In this document: in pieces, positions 10,687-20,175 of the stretch
How positions within the stretch are numbered: the first letter of the stretch is position 1
How the letters are laid out: the number at the start of each line of letters is the position of its first letter
Source of the DNA: Parcubacteria group bacterium GW2011_GWA2_43_11
GTDB taxonomy: Bacteria > Patescibacteriota > Minisyncoccia > Phycocordibacterales > UBA12088
Direction of reading: 5' to 3'
Length of the DNA stretch: 46,509 nt
Assembly: GCA_000998805.1 (NCBI GenBank)
Contig: LCFC01000001.1
Span: 1-46,509, forward strand
Made by a program: the position numbers and the translations under genes
The notes under the pieces: generated by a model
The model's database searches: none
Told to the model about the DNA's origin: nothing
What the model saw: the letters and a program-made list of their open reading frames with translations, nothing else

Positions 10687-10806
10687 GGACTTACGCAAAC
10701 GGATGCAGTTCGAGGCGCCCAAGCAAAATGGAATGAGTTGTATGAACAATACTATGAGAGACATTTTGCGCAGGGCAACAAAGAAATGCGCCGTTTCCGT
10801 AAGTCC
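10687..10806. repeat. Foldback repeat element E1 (MITE/REP-like)
   Basis: Terminal inverted repeat ggacttacgcaaacgg / ccgtttccgtaagtcc. Shares a 47-bp core with E2 and both ends with E3. Confidence 0.7.
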
Positions 10807-11273
10807 TACTCCACTGAGATGATAAGATATTTTTGTTTACCACTTGGAGTTTCAAAAGTGAACTCACTACCTTTTTTCTTTCCCATAAGTGCTTCTCCGA
10901 GTGGCGATAGATATGAAAGTTTTCTTTCGAGCATATTGGTCTCTTCCGAGCCAACAATAATATAATCGTGAGGATCTGTACTTCCCTGTTTAGTAATAAT
11001 TACCCGAGAGCCAAGAGTGACCTCATCGCTCTTTTTTTTCTTTAAGATTTTTGCAGAAGCTAGAATACTTTCGAGATGACTTATCCTCTCTTCAGTCGCA
11101 GCTTGGAGATCTCGAGCCTCTGCGTACTCTGCGTTTTCAGAAAGATCACCAAGTGAGCGAGCATACTCAAGGCTTTCAGCTATTTTTTTTCGACGAGTTG
11201 TACTTAAAAATTGAAGTTCTTCTTTAAACTCATCAAATTTTTCTTGGGTAAGATATTGTGTGTCATCATTCAT
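10806..11273 (-). CDS. greA: Transcription elongation factor GreA
   Basis: YLTQEKFDEFKEELQFLSTTRRKKIAESLEYARSLGDLSENAEYAEARDLQA...SPLGEALMGKKKGSEFTFETPSG. Confidence 0.96.
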   Translation of the reverse strand: MNDDTQYLTQEKFDEFKEELQFLSTTRRKKIAESLEYARSLGDLSENAEYAEARDLQAATEERISHLESILASAKILKKKKSDEVTLGSRVIITKQGSTDPHDYIIVGSEETNMLERKLSYLSPLGEALMGKKKGSEFTFETPSGKQKYLIISVE

Positions 11274-11374
11274 ATTTCAATGGTGTTTTAGTCAGGCGAG
11301 TATACCATGATGTATGAAGTCCAACAAATACAGGATTATTTACACACCCCTTTTAAAAATCGCTCAATAGAAGA

Positions 11375-13072
11375 TTATTTTTCAAGGTATTCGGGTGCAT
11401 TGATATGGAGCCAATCTAGAAAGTTACGCATAACATATACACCACCAAGAACGTTTTTTCTTGGCCCATACTCCATAAGTACTGTAAAGGCGTACTTTGG
11501 TTTTTCGTACGGAAAAAATCCTGTTACCCAAGAGTGTACATGGTCTTTACTTGTCCCAACCTCCGCTGTACCCGTTTTTCCTGCAATTGTAGTGTAGGAA
11601 ACGTTCAATCCCTTTGCTGTACCCTCAAGCACACCATCTCGCATACCTGCTCGTACTATACGAAAGTATTCCTCAGGGATATCAATTTTTTTTGAAGTAT
11701 ACGGCGTATACTGAGTTTCAATTCGTGGGGTAAGCAAGTTTCCGCCGTTTGCTACAGCAGCTATTGCTCGTACTGCTTGAATAGGGGTGACTTGAAATCC
11801 ATACTGCCCGATTGAGGTGTTATAGGTATCTCCTATTCGCCACGTAGGGTCTGTAGGAAATGTTTCCTGTTTCCATTTAGGTGAAGGTATGGTGCCTGAT
11901 CGTTCTCCCTCGAGCACTATTCCTGTTGGACTACCGAAACCGAACATTCGCATGTATTTTTCAATTCTTGAAATACCCAATCCCTCTTGTTTACCAAAAC
12001 CTCCCCCAATGTAGTAGAAGTAGACGTTGGAAGAAACCGAGAGTGCTCTTCGAAGGTCAACAACCCCGTGTGCTTTCCAGTCTGTAAAGACAGAGTATTG
12101 TCCAGGTGTGTATGGGTTTGCTAGACGCAACGAGCCTGTAGAGACAAAGCTCGTTTCAGGTTTGACGATACCTTCATTGAGTGCGGCAGAAGCCATGTAC
12201 GGTTTAACAATAGACCCTGGGGTGTATTGCCCAGCGAGTGTCCGGTTCAGGTACGGCGTTCGTGAGTCACTGTTGTACAAAGCTATTTTCTCACTATCGC
12301 CTGAGATAAGTGCACTAGAGCTGTATTCTGGATAACTTGTCATTGCTAGTATTTCACCTGTTTCGATATCCATAATGACACCAGCACCACCTCGAAATGG
12401 TACCTGCTCGGCAAGTTCCCCAATAAATCTATTGAGTGCTTCTTGTAGTCGTATATCAATCGTCAGGTGAAGCGCTTCACCTGAAACAGGCTTTTCAAGA
12501 AGGCCTTCACTTACCACGTCCATACGCGCATCAGTTTCAACTATTTTAGTACCGCTTTTCCCTCTAAGAATTTCATCAAAAACAAGTTCTGCGCCACTCA
12601 CACCTTCAATACCTTCTCTGAAAAGTATTCCACTTGAGTCCCGTGCAGGCATACGAACGTACCCAAGGATGTGCCCTAAACCTGTTGTAGTTGCGTACGA
12701 GCGTTCATCATACTCTTCAAACTTTCCATCGGTAAGGTGTGGGATGTTCCAAGCGAGCTCTACATTATTTCTGTCGTAAATAATTCCACGTTCAGCAAAG
12801 AGAATAGAGTGCCCAAGTCGGTTGTCTTCAGAAAGGCTTTTGTAATGTTCACTCCCGAGCACCATGAGTTGTCCTGTCCGAGCGAAGAGTACAATACCAG
12901 TGAGTACAATCAACAAGATAAGCGGCTTTAATGACTGTGGCCCAATAGGTTTGTTGAGTTTCCCTTCAAGAGTGTTTGGTCCAAAGGAAGGCAGGTTGCT
13001 CGCGTCAAGTAGAATTTCTTCTGGAGAGATAAGTGTATCTTTGTGTTGTTTTTTTCTTCTCGAAAACATCAT
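11375..13072 (-). CDS. mrdA: Penicillin-binding protein 2 (transpeptidase)
   Basis: PBP dimerisation domain, GSIVKPYMASAAL (SxxK-type), SSN, AGKTGTAEVG (KTG). Confidence 0.93.
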   Translation of the reverse strand: MMFSRRKKQHKDTLISPEEILLDASNLPSFGPNTLEGKLNKPIGPQSLKPLILLIVLTGIVLFARTGQLMVLGSEHYKSLSEDNRLGHSILFAERGIIYDRNNVELAWNIPHLTDGKFEEYDERSYATTTGLGHILGYVRMPARDSSGILFREGIEGVSGAELVFDEILRGKSGTKIVETDARMDVVSEGLLEKPVSGEALHLTIDIRLQEALNRFIGELAEQVPFRGGAGVIMDIETGEILAMTSYPEYSSSALISGDSEKIALYNSDSRTPYLNRTLAGQYTPGSIVKPYMASAALNEGIVKPETSFVSTGSLRLANPYTPGQYSVFTDWKAHGVVDLRRALSVSSNVYFYYIGGGFGKQEGLGISRIEKYMRMFGFGSPTGIVLEGERSGTIPSPKWKQETFPTDPTWRIGDTYNTSIGQYGFQVTPIQAVRAIAAVANGGNLLTPRIETQYTPYTSKKIDIPEEYFRIVRAGMRDGVLEGTAKGLNVSYTTIAGKTGTAEVGTSKDHVHSWVTGFFPYEKPKYAFTVLMEYGPRKNVLGGVYVMRNFLDWLHINAPEYLEK

Positions 13073-13380
13073 AGTGAACTTATGCTGCGAAATCTTTGGA
13101 GGAATAGTAAAGAAAAACTTATCATAAAAAGAAGTATTATAGTAAACAAAAAATCCCCTACGGCCAAAGAAAAACCTTCACCTGCAAACAGTATGTCGAG
13201 TATGAGTCCGCCGAGCACAACCTCGTAGTATTTAAAAAAAATCAGGAGTACTACTGCTAACCCAAATGAAAACCACCATGGACCAATAATGGCCGTGAGT
13301 ATCACAGTACAAAACAGCAGTATTCTCACTAAGAGTGAAGTGGTTTGTGGATGTTGTTTGAAAAGTGTACGTGTACTCAT
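13069..13380 (-). CDS. Small membrane protein in the MreD position
   Basis: 103-aa multi-TM ORF between mreC and the PBP2 gene; assignment mainly by synteny. Confidence 0.5.
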   Translation of the reverse strand: MSTRTLFKQHPQTTSLLVRILLFCTVILTAIIGPWWFSFGLAVVLLIFFKYYEVVLGGLILDILFAGEGFSLAVGDFLFTIILLFMISFSLLFLQRFRSISSL

Positions 13381-14255
13381 GGTGTTTCGGTATCCTGTGC
13401 TTCTTTATCCCCTTCAGTATCTTCCTCTGCTTGGGGTTCAATATTCCAGATACTCGTTGTGTCAACAAGGACATGACGAAGTCCGTAACTGTTCGAAGGA
13501 CTACGCACGTACAGAGTTTTATATGCATCTTCTGGTGCAACTTCTATTGAAGCGATGGTGCCAAGAGTGTATGTCGTAAAACTGGGTAGTGTGACACTGT
13601 CCCCTTCATGTACTTCTACGTCGCGAGGAACAGTTATAAGCATGGTGCCTGAGCCGATGCCGTTAATTGTGGTATGCACGCTTGTAGTCGTTGCCCCAAG
13701 GAGTACATCAAACGTCTGTCCTGCTGCGGAAAATTGTGTGACAATAGCAGTATGCTCAAGTGTCTTCGTTACCCTACCAAAGGCAATATTCTCAGGTGTG
13801 AGTACAAGCATAGCATCACGGACACCTTCGTTTGATCCTATATCAATAAAAAATGTGTCATAAGGGGAAAAGGCCCCACCATGAATCACTGCAGCAGGAA
13901 GTAGTTCTGGACGAGCATCAACTCGGTGGAGGAGCTCACGTAAGTGTTCATTCTCAAGTGAGAGCGCTCTCGTTGTATATGTTTCTCGAGTCCTTTGTAA
14001 CAAGGCATTCTTGAGTATCAAATTTTGTTCGGCTAGATATCTTTTGCTTGCAAACAGTGAAGTAGTGTTAGTTATTGTACCAAATATCGCATCACGAGCA
14101 GACCATAACGGAGTCGCTAATTCATGGGCACCGTTTGTTACAAATGCAGGCACCTCAGCTTTTGTGAGTATAAACACTACTGCAATAAGAATCGGTACGA
14201 TGGGTACAAGAAATGCATGTATTTTTCTAGCTGTTTTCAAGTGTTGGTAACGCAT
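13377..14255 (-). CDS. mreC: Rod shape-determining protein MreC
   Basis: ENEHLRELLHRV...AAVIHGGAFSPYDTFFIDIGSNEGVRDAMLVLTPENIAFGRV; next to mreB. Confidence 0.9.
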   Translation of the reverse strand: MRYQHLKTARKIHAFLVPIVPILIAVVFILTKAEVPAFVTNGAHELATPLWSARDAIFGTITNTTSLFASKRYLAEQNLILKNALLQRTRETYTTRALSLENEHLRELLHRVDARPELLPAAVIHGGAFSPYDTFFIDIGSNEGVRDAMLVLTPENIAFGRVTKTLEHTAIVTQFSAAGQTFDVLLGATTTSVHTTINGIGSGTMLITVPRDVEVHEGDSVTLPSFTTYTLGTIASIEVAPEDAYKTLYVRSPSNSYGLRHVLVDTTSIWNIEPQAEEDTEGDKEAQDTETP

Positions 14256-15288
14256 CTTCGTCTATCAGTATATCATTGAAATCTTCTAGTTTCTCAACTA
14301 TGGCGCCTGTACCACGAACCACTGAGGTAAGGGGGTCATTTGCAACGTTAACCGGTAGGTCGAGCATAGATGTAAGTAATTCCGGAATTCCGTGAATGAG
14401 CGCACCACCACCAGTGAGGTTAATCCCTTGTTGCATGATGTCAGCTACGACCGTTGGTGGGCTTTCTTCAAGTACATTTCGTATACCCTCAATAATAGAA
14501 TCTATACTCGTAGCAATTGCTTCTCGAATGTCTTCATCAGTGATACTGACTTCTTTTGGTAGACCCGTAACAAGGTCACGTCCGCGGACCGGTGCCTCAA
14601 ATGGTTTTGCTTGTTCAAGGAGTGAACATATTGCAAATTTCAAATCTTCCGCAGTGCCTTCACCGATGACGATTTTAAATTCATCACGAAGGTGTCTGAT
14701 GATATCTGCATTAAGACGGTCACCTGCCACATGAAGGTTCCTTGAACGAACAATGCCATTAAGTGAGAGCACTGCTATGTCAGTGGTTCCTCCTCCGATG
14801 TCTACTATCATTGTTGCACGGGGCTCATGTATAGGGAGTCGCATACCTATCGCCGCTGCTACCGCTTCTTCAACAATATATACTTCACGAGCGCCTGCGT
14901 TTCGAGCAGCATCTCGGACTGCGCGAGATTCCACATTGGTAATGCCGGAAGGAACTCCTATAACGACACGTGGTCCAATAAGTGAGCGTGTGCCACTTTG
15001 AGCTTTGGTGAGGAAGTAGCCAAGCATTTCTTCGGTCACTTCAAAATCAGAAATAACACCATTTACCAAAGGACGTATTGCTTTGATATGCTGTGGTGTT
15101 CTACCTAACATTTCTTTCGCTTTTTTACCCACAGCAACCACCTGCCCTGTTTTTTGATTGAGTGCTACCACAGACGGTTCGTTGATAATAATGCCTTTGC
15201 CACGTAGGTATACCAAACTGTTAGCAGTACCCAAATCAATACCGATATCGTTTGAGAATGAAGAGAATAGACGTGAAAAAAGTGACAT
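14227..15288 (-). CDS. mreB: Rod shape-determining protein MreB
   Basis: DIGIDLGTANSLVYLRGKGIIINEPSVVALN...MIVDIGGGTTDIAVLSLNGIV. Confidence 0.97.
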   Translation of the reverse strand: MSLFSRLFSSFSNDIGIDLGTANSLVYLRGKGIIINEPSVVALNQKTGQVVAVGKKAKEMLGRTPQHIKAIRPLVNGVISDFEVTEEMLGYFLTKAQSGTRSLIGPRVVIGVPSGITNVESRAVRDAARNAGAREVYIVEEAVAAAIGMRLPIHEPRATMIVDIGGGTTDIAVLSLNGIVRSRNLHVAGDRLNADIIRHLRDEFKIVIGEGTAEDLKFAICSLLEQAKPFEAPVRGRDLVTGLPKEVSITDEDIREAIATSIDSIIEGIRNVLEESPPTVVADIMQQGINLTGGGALIHGIPELLTSMLDLPVNVANDPLTSVVRGTGAIVEKLEDFNDILIDEDALPTLENS

Positions 15289-15299
15289 ATGTGTGAGTG

Positions 15300-16586
15300 C
15301 TAGGCAGAAAGTTCTTCAATAAGCTCGCTTTCTGTCTGCATCTTCTTTTCGCCTGTGGCGCGTAGCACAACTTCAAGCATTCCCTCAGTGAGGGTGTTTT
15401 GACTAATAATAATGCGGACAGGAATACCTAGAAGATCACTATCGGCAAACTTTTCTCCTGCTCGTACATCTCTATCATCGTAGAGTGTTTCTATACCTTG
15501 TTCGGTAAGTGTTTCGTAGAGTGCATCTGCATGAGCAACAACTTCCTCCACCTCACCGAGCCGTACAATGTGTGCTCTAAATGGTGCAATACTTTTTGGC
15601 CACACCAAACCTTTCTCATCTGAATGTAGCTCAGCAACAGTGCCCATGAGTCTGTTTGGACCTATACCGTAGCAACCCATGATTGGGAACTGGTCCTTCC
15701 CGTCCTCATCCTTAAACGTGAGCCCTATTGATTTAGAAAAACGCGTTCCAAGTTTAAAAATATTCCCCACTTCTATTGCTTTCTCTTCTACCAGTGAATC
15801 CCGAGTAATACCTAAATCTTTTAACACCTCATCGGTGTATACTTCTTTGTTAATAGCGATACCCTTTTCCTTGCTCACGTAGATGATGTCTTCACCTGCA
15901 TCAGAAATTGTTTGGAATTCATGGCTATATTTTGAGAATGCGCCACCGCTTGCAAATGTTTTGTACGTAACGTCTCCTAAGTTGAGGCGTGTAAAGACGC
16001 GCATGTATGCAAGTGCCGCTTCCTCATAAAATGCATCTAGTGCTTCTTGGTCGCGACTGAATGAGTAGAGGTCTTTCATTAAAAACTCCCGTGTCCGCAT
16101 AATACCGCTTTTTGCTCGTACTTCGTTTCTAAATTTTGTTTGAATTTGATAGACATACCGAGGTAAGTCTCGATATGAGTTTATATGATCTCGCATGAGA
16201 TTGGTAACTGGCTCTTCGTGCGTCCAGCCTAGGCCGAGCTCTGTGCCATTTTGTAACTCTGTTTTGAACCACACGTCGACATCAGCACTGCTCCATCTTC
16301 CAGATGCAGACCATGGACCTTGATCCTGGAGCGTAGAGAGACGAATCTCTTGTCCACCGATGCTGTTCATTTCCTCTCGAATAATCGAGATAATCTTTTC
16401 GAGAACCCGCAAACCGAGTGGTAGGTAACTATAGACGCCAGCCATCTCCTTGTGGAGGTATCCGGCTCGAATCAAATACTGAGCATTTTTTGAGATTTCA
16501 TCAGAAGGTGCTTGTTTGCGTGTTTTTGTGAATAGTTGTGTTTGTCTCATCCCTAAGGTTGTGGATGCTGTGTGTGTGGTGTTCAT
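15300..16586 (-). CDS. proS: Prolyl-tRNA synthetase
   Basis: LIRAGYLHKEMAGVYSYLPLGLRVLEKI, GWTHEEPVTNL, SGIMRTREFLMKDLYSF, FPIMGCYGIGPNRLMG. Start may be at 16550 (MRQTQLF). Confidence 0.96.
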   Translation of the reverse strand: MNTTHTASTTLGMRQTQLFTKTRKQAPSDEISKNAQYLIRAGYLHKEMAGVYSYLPLGLRVLEKIISIIREEMNSIGGQEIRLSTLQDQGPWSASGRWSSADVDVWFKTELQNGTELGLGWTHEEPVTNLMRDHINSYRDLPRYVYQIQTKFRNEVRAKSGIMRTREFLMKDLYSFSRDQEALDAFYEEAALAYMRVFTRLNLGDVTYKTFASGGAFSKYSHEFQTISDAGEDIIYVSKEKGIAINKEVYTDEVLKDLGITRDSLVEEKAIEVGNIFKLGTRFSKSIGLTFKDEDGKDQFPIMGCYGIGPNRLMGTVAELHSDEKGLVWPKSIAPFRAHIVRLGEVEEVVAHADALYETLTEQGIETLYDDRDVRAGEKFADSDLLGIPVRIIISQNTLTEGMLEVVLRATGEKKMQTESELIEELSA

Positions 16587-16669
16587 GATGTGTACGTAAA
16601 AACAAGTCTTTATAAAGATGAGTGATATCTATGAAGCAATCGTACTGTATTATCACGTAATGGTCAAAA

Positions 16670-17782
16670 CTAGAAGAGTTTTGCGACATCATTAAACGTT
16701 ACAATTGCCATAAGGGTAAGAAGAGCAATAAAACCGATTTGATTTAGCCGTGTTGCAATCTTGGGGTTTATCGGTTTTCGTGTTATTGCCTCAATTCCTA
16801 CTAAGACAAGCCGGCCTCCATCAAGTGCAGGAAATGGGAGGAGGTTAATGACCGCAAGGTTGAGAGAAATAAAAGCACTAAAGCTGATGAGCCATACAAA
16901 GCCCAAAGCAGCAGCATCTCCAACAAGTCCTACGATACCTACGGGTCCTGTTACGTCTGAAAAATCAGAGCTACCGGTGACTATCCCGGTGAAGAAGCCA
17001 TACAAACCAATCGTGATATCTATAAATGCGAAGTATGTTTGTTTTGCCCCTTCAACTATTGCAAGGTGTATGGGAAGGCTTTGAATGCCCACAAGCGACA
17101 TGGAAAAGCCTGCTCCGTAACGCGTAGGGTCATCCTTAAAAATACCCTGGATTGGTTGTAGGGTAAGGGTGTGTGGATCGTTTTGTCGTATCACTTCAAA
17201 AGTTACCTCAGCACCATTACTTGAGGAAATAAATTCAGAAACTTCTTGAGAGGTAAGTTGTTCGTTCGATGAAAGTGATGCGCTGCTAGTGTGGAGCGCT
17301 ACAATTTCGTCGTTCGGTAATAGTTGGTCTAAAGCTGGTGACTCGGGTAGTACAGATGTGACAACGAGGCGTACATCATGTACATTTCCTGCTGTCTCAA
17401 GACTTTCTATGGCCGTTGGCATACCAATCATAAACGCGACGACATAGAGGACAAATGCAAATAAGATGTTCATGGCGACTCCAGCGACGAGTACTGCTGC
17501 TTGGATATATTTTGGTTGTTGTACAAAACTCCTACTGTTATCTCCCGAGTCTGTGTAGTTTTCGTCAGTTGGGTTTTCTCCCCAGATGCTTACAAATCCT
17601 CCCAGAGGTAGCCAATTGATGGTATATTCCGTTTCGCCAATTTTTTTCCCTATGATTTTAGGAGGAAAACCAATACCAAACTCATCAACACGAATACCTG
17701 ACTTTTTAGCAACAAAAAAGTGGCCAAATTCATGGACTAAAATGAGCACTACGAGAACAGCTAAAAATATAAGAATGGTCAT
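16670..17782 (-). CDS. rseP: RIP metalloprotease RseP / site-2 protease
   Basis: LVHEFGHFFVAKKSGIRVDEFGIGFPPKI, INLLPFPALDGGRLV. Confidence 0.95.
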   Translation of the reverse strand: MTILIFLAVLVVLILVHEFGHFFVAKKSGIRVDEFGIGFPPKIIGKKIGETEYTINWLPLGGFVSIWGENPTDENYTDSGDNSRSFVQQPKYIQAAVLVAGVAMNILFAFVLYVVAFMIGMPTAIESLETAGNVHDVRLVVTSVLPESPALDQLLPNDEIVALHTSSASLSSNEQLTSQEVSEFISSSNGAEVTFEVIRQNDPHTLTLQPIQGIFKDDPTRYGAGFSMSLVGIQSLPIHLAIVEGAKQTYFAFIDITIGLYGFFTGIVTGSSDFSDVTGPVGIVGLVGDAAALGFVWLISFSAFISLNLAVINLLPFPALDGGRLVLVGIEAITRKPINPKIATRLNQIGFIALLTLMAIVTFNDVAKLF

Positions 17783-17798
17783 GAGTTGTAAGTTACAC

Positions 17799-18347
17799 TT
17801 AGGCGTTTAATTCAATTTCTTTTTTCTCTGCAAGTTTTTCGAGTGCATCGTTCCCTGCTTTAATGAGTTTCTCCATCTCATCTTTTGCTCTGAACTTATC
17901 ATCCTCAGACATGTCCCCAGCCTTTTGAATCTTTTGGATATCATCCCACACGTTTTCGCGATGTTTGCGTACTGCTATGCGAGCCTCTTCAAGTTTGGTA
18001 TTCGTGAGTTTTATAAGCTGAGTTCGTCTATCACTGGTGAGTTCTGGAAATGTTACTCGCACACCTTTTCCGTCTGAACTTACCGATACGCCAAGATTCG
18101 CATCACTGATAGCTTGGCGAATTTGATTCACTGCATCTACTTCCCAAGGTGTTACACGGAGTGACCGTGCGTCTTCAATAGTGACACTTCCAACTTGGTT
18201 AAGTGGTACTTTGGTACCGTATGAGTCTACTCGCACAGCATCAAGTAATGCTGGTGCAGCTCGACCAGTGCGAATGCTTGCAAGTTCGTTTTTAAAGTGT
18301 TCCGTGGTTACTTCTATTTCTTTTGAAAGTTTTTTAAAGTCGTACAT
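17799..18347 (-). CDS. frr: Ribosome recycling factor
   Basis: LASIRTGRAAPALLDAVRVDSYGTKVPLNQVGSVTIEDARSLRVTPWE; start at MYDFKKL. Confidence 0.96.
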   Translation of the reverse strand: MYDFKKLSKEIEVTTEHFKNELASIRTGRAAPALLDAVRVDSYGTKVPLNQVGSVTIEDARSLRVTPWEVDAVNQIRQAISDANLGVSVSSDGKGVRVTFPELTSDRRTQLIKLTNTKLEEARIAVRKHRENVWDDIQKIQKAGDMSEDDKFRAKDEMEKLIKAGNDALEKLAEKKEIELNA

Positions 18348-18401
18348 AGTGTAAGTTTTGTTTAGTATTTTAATTGTAACAGATGACGTCAAGTGCGGAA
18401 A

Positions 18402-18450
18402 GCTGCTTGCCCGCACACTTAAACTCGTAGCCATGAGTTTAAGTGTGCGG
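18402..18450. repeat. Long perfect inverted repeat upstream of frr
   Basis: 18-bp arms GCCCGCACACTTAAACTC / GAGTTTAAGTGTGCGGGC, loop GTAGCCAT. Confidence 0.7.
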
Positions 18451-18532
18451 GCTTGACATACAAAAGGAAGGGTGTTTTTCTTGAAGAAGAGAGATTACTT
18501 GAGAATCAATAAGAAATTCAAGGAGGTGAGGC

Positions 18533-18913
18533 ATGGTTTCTTCATTTAGGTTTCAGAGAATATCGTTAAAGAATTTTGTTGTTAGGCCAGTCTCAAAAGA
18601 CTGCGAAGTGTTTGTAGGATGTTTATGTCCTACTTGTGACGATGTCTATGTATTAGGTTACTACTATGTAGATGATGCTGGGGTTCAAAATGGGCCTGCG
18701 TACTACGTCAGCGATGAGACAGTAACCTGTATAAATTGCGGTGAAAGCAACCTGCAAAGACCGCTTGTATTTCTGACTACCGAGGAAGCTTCAAATTATG
18801 TCACGGAACATGATTCGGAAACCTTTTTCAAGGTTACCGGTAATCAGTGCAAGTTGTGGCGTATGAATGCTCAAATGTATCTGTATTCCCAAAGAGAGCA
18901 TACAATTCAGTAA
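18533..18913 (+). CDS. Hypothetical protein with paired cysteines (zinc-ribbon-like)
   Basis: AAGGAGGTGAGGC RBS; CLCPTC...CINC. Confidence 0.65.
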   Translation: MVSSFRFQRISLKNFVVRPVSKDCEVFVGCLCPTCDDVYVLGYYYVDDAGVQNGPAYYVSDETVTCINCGESNLQRPLVFLTTEEASNYVTEHDSETFFKVTGNQCKLWRMNAQMYLYSQREHTIQ

Positions 18914-18923
18914 CTTTCTTAAA

Positions 18924-18952
18924 AAATAATGACCCTGAGAAGGTCATTATTT
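18924..18952 (+). terminator. Hairpin terminator
   Basis: AAATAATGACC-ctgagaa-GGTCATTATTT. Confidence 0.65.
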
Positions 18953-19014
18953 AGTTATCATGCTAAGGTATATGCAGAATACTGTTTTTCAAATCCACAA
19001 CTTGAGGAGATGTA

Positions 19015-19368
19015 ATGGAAACTATTACTTTGATTTTTTCTACGTACCAAAAATTATTTTGCTTGTGGTGGTGGATACCGCTTGCAGGTGTCACATTTCT
19101 AGCGCGTTTTGTGTATCTTCTAAAGGAGGATGATGCTACCCTAGCAATTCGGGATGCAATAGAATTTGTGTTTATTGGATTACTTAGTTTATTCCCTTAC
19201 GCACGGAATCGTATTTCACCTTTGAACTGTATCGATTTCAACATGCGCTGGAAGGCAGTGGGCGTATGTGATTTTTGGGTGTCAGCTCTCACTTTCTTAC
19301 TGTTCTGCTTGTTTCTGTTGCCGATTGCTTTTGTACTCACCTTTCTGGCAATAATGAAACATAAATAA
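19015..19368 (+). CDS. Hypothetical membrane protein
   Basis: TGAGGAGATGTA RBS, multiple hydrophobic segments. Confidence 0.55.
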   Translation: METITLIFSTYQKLFCLWWWIPLAGVTFLARFVYLLKEDDATLAIRDAIEFVFIGLLSLFPYARNRISPLNCIDFNMRWKAVGVCDFWVSALTFLLFCLFLLPIAFVLTFLAIMKHK

Positions 19369-19376
19369 CTGTTTGC

Positions 19377-19416
19377 CACCACTTGGTAGTTCTATTACTA
19401 AGTGGTGTTGTTTTTT
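19377..19416 (+). terminator. Intrinsic terminator
   Basis: CCACCACTTGGTAG-ttcta-TTACTAAGTGGTG followed by TTGTTTTTT. Confidence 0.7.
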
Positions 19417-19443
19417 CTGTACGCATATATTTAGGTCTGTAAA

Positions 19444-20070
19444 TTATATGACTACAGCAAGATGTTCAAGAAGCATCTTAAGTGAGCTTGAGGTGTCTCG
19501 AAGGTAGGTTCTTACAAAACAAATTTCTGAGAGCGATTGCTCGTGTTTCTGTACACCTTTTTTATGTACTGTCGCTTCGAGCGCGTCGATGAATGCCCTT
19601 GCCTGTTTTCTATCTTTATCTTTGAGAATTGGTTGAAGGATAGATATTCTATCAGCTACGGTGGTTTGAAGAAATTTTTCTGCAAGAAGCATTTCTGTTG
19701 GGGTGCTCTGAAGTCGGCCGCGGTACGATAATCTTGATAATATGGTGGGTAACAAACCTTTTCGTGTGGGGAGGATAAGCACGAAATGTGTATGGGGAGC
19801 AGGTTCTTCAAAAAGCTTCAGGAGTGCATTCTGAGCCTCGAGTAAAATACTTTCGCATACAATAATGAACACCTGTGCGCTCCCGAGCGGTGTTTGGTTT
19901 GCTCGTGCGGTGAGGTTTCGGGCGTCATCTATGGTATAGCGTTCTCGTTCAATAGTTTCTATATCAGGGTTTCCATGAAGCGGAAGATGAAGCTCTTCTT
20001 CTACGTACGTACGAGCCCATGCAAGACCTGTTTCTCGCTCTGCTTCTATCAACGACGCATGGTGATTCAT
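19444..20070 (-). CDS. DNA polymerase III delta'-like subunit
   Basis: VFIIVCESILLEAQNALLKLFEEPAPHTHFVLILPTRKGLLPTILSRL; start at MNHHASL. Confidence 0.8.
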   Translation of the reverse strand: MNHHASLIEAERETGLAWARTYVEEELHLPLHGNPDIETIERERYTIDDARNLTARANQTPLGSAQVFIIVCESILLEAQNALLKLFEEPAPHTHFVLILPTRKGLLPTILSRLSYRGRLQSTPTEMLLAEKFLQTTVADRISILQPILKDKDRKQARAFIDALEATVHKKGVQKHEQSLSEICFVRTYLRDTSSSLKMLLEHLAVVI

Positions 20071-20175
20071 AACAAAACTATACCATATGAAAGACATAAA
20101 TCTGTGGTATACACAGGCTTTCCACCACTTAGCAAGACTCCACACAACTTACTTGGGTGGTACAATGTAGCCTAA

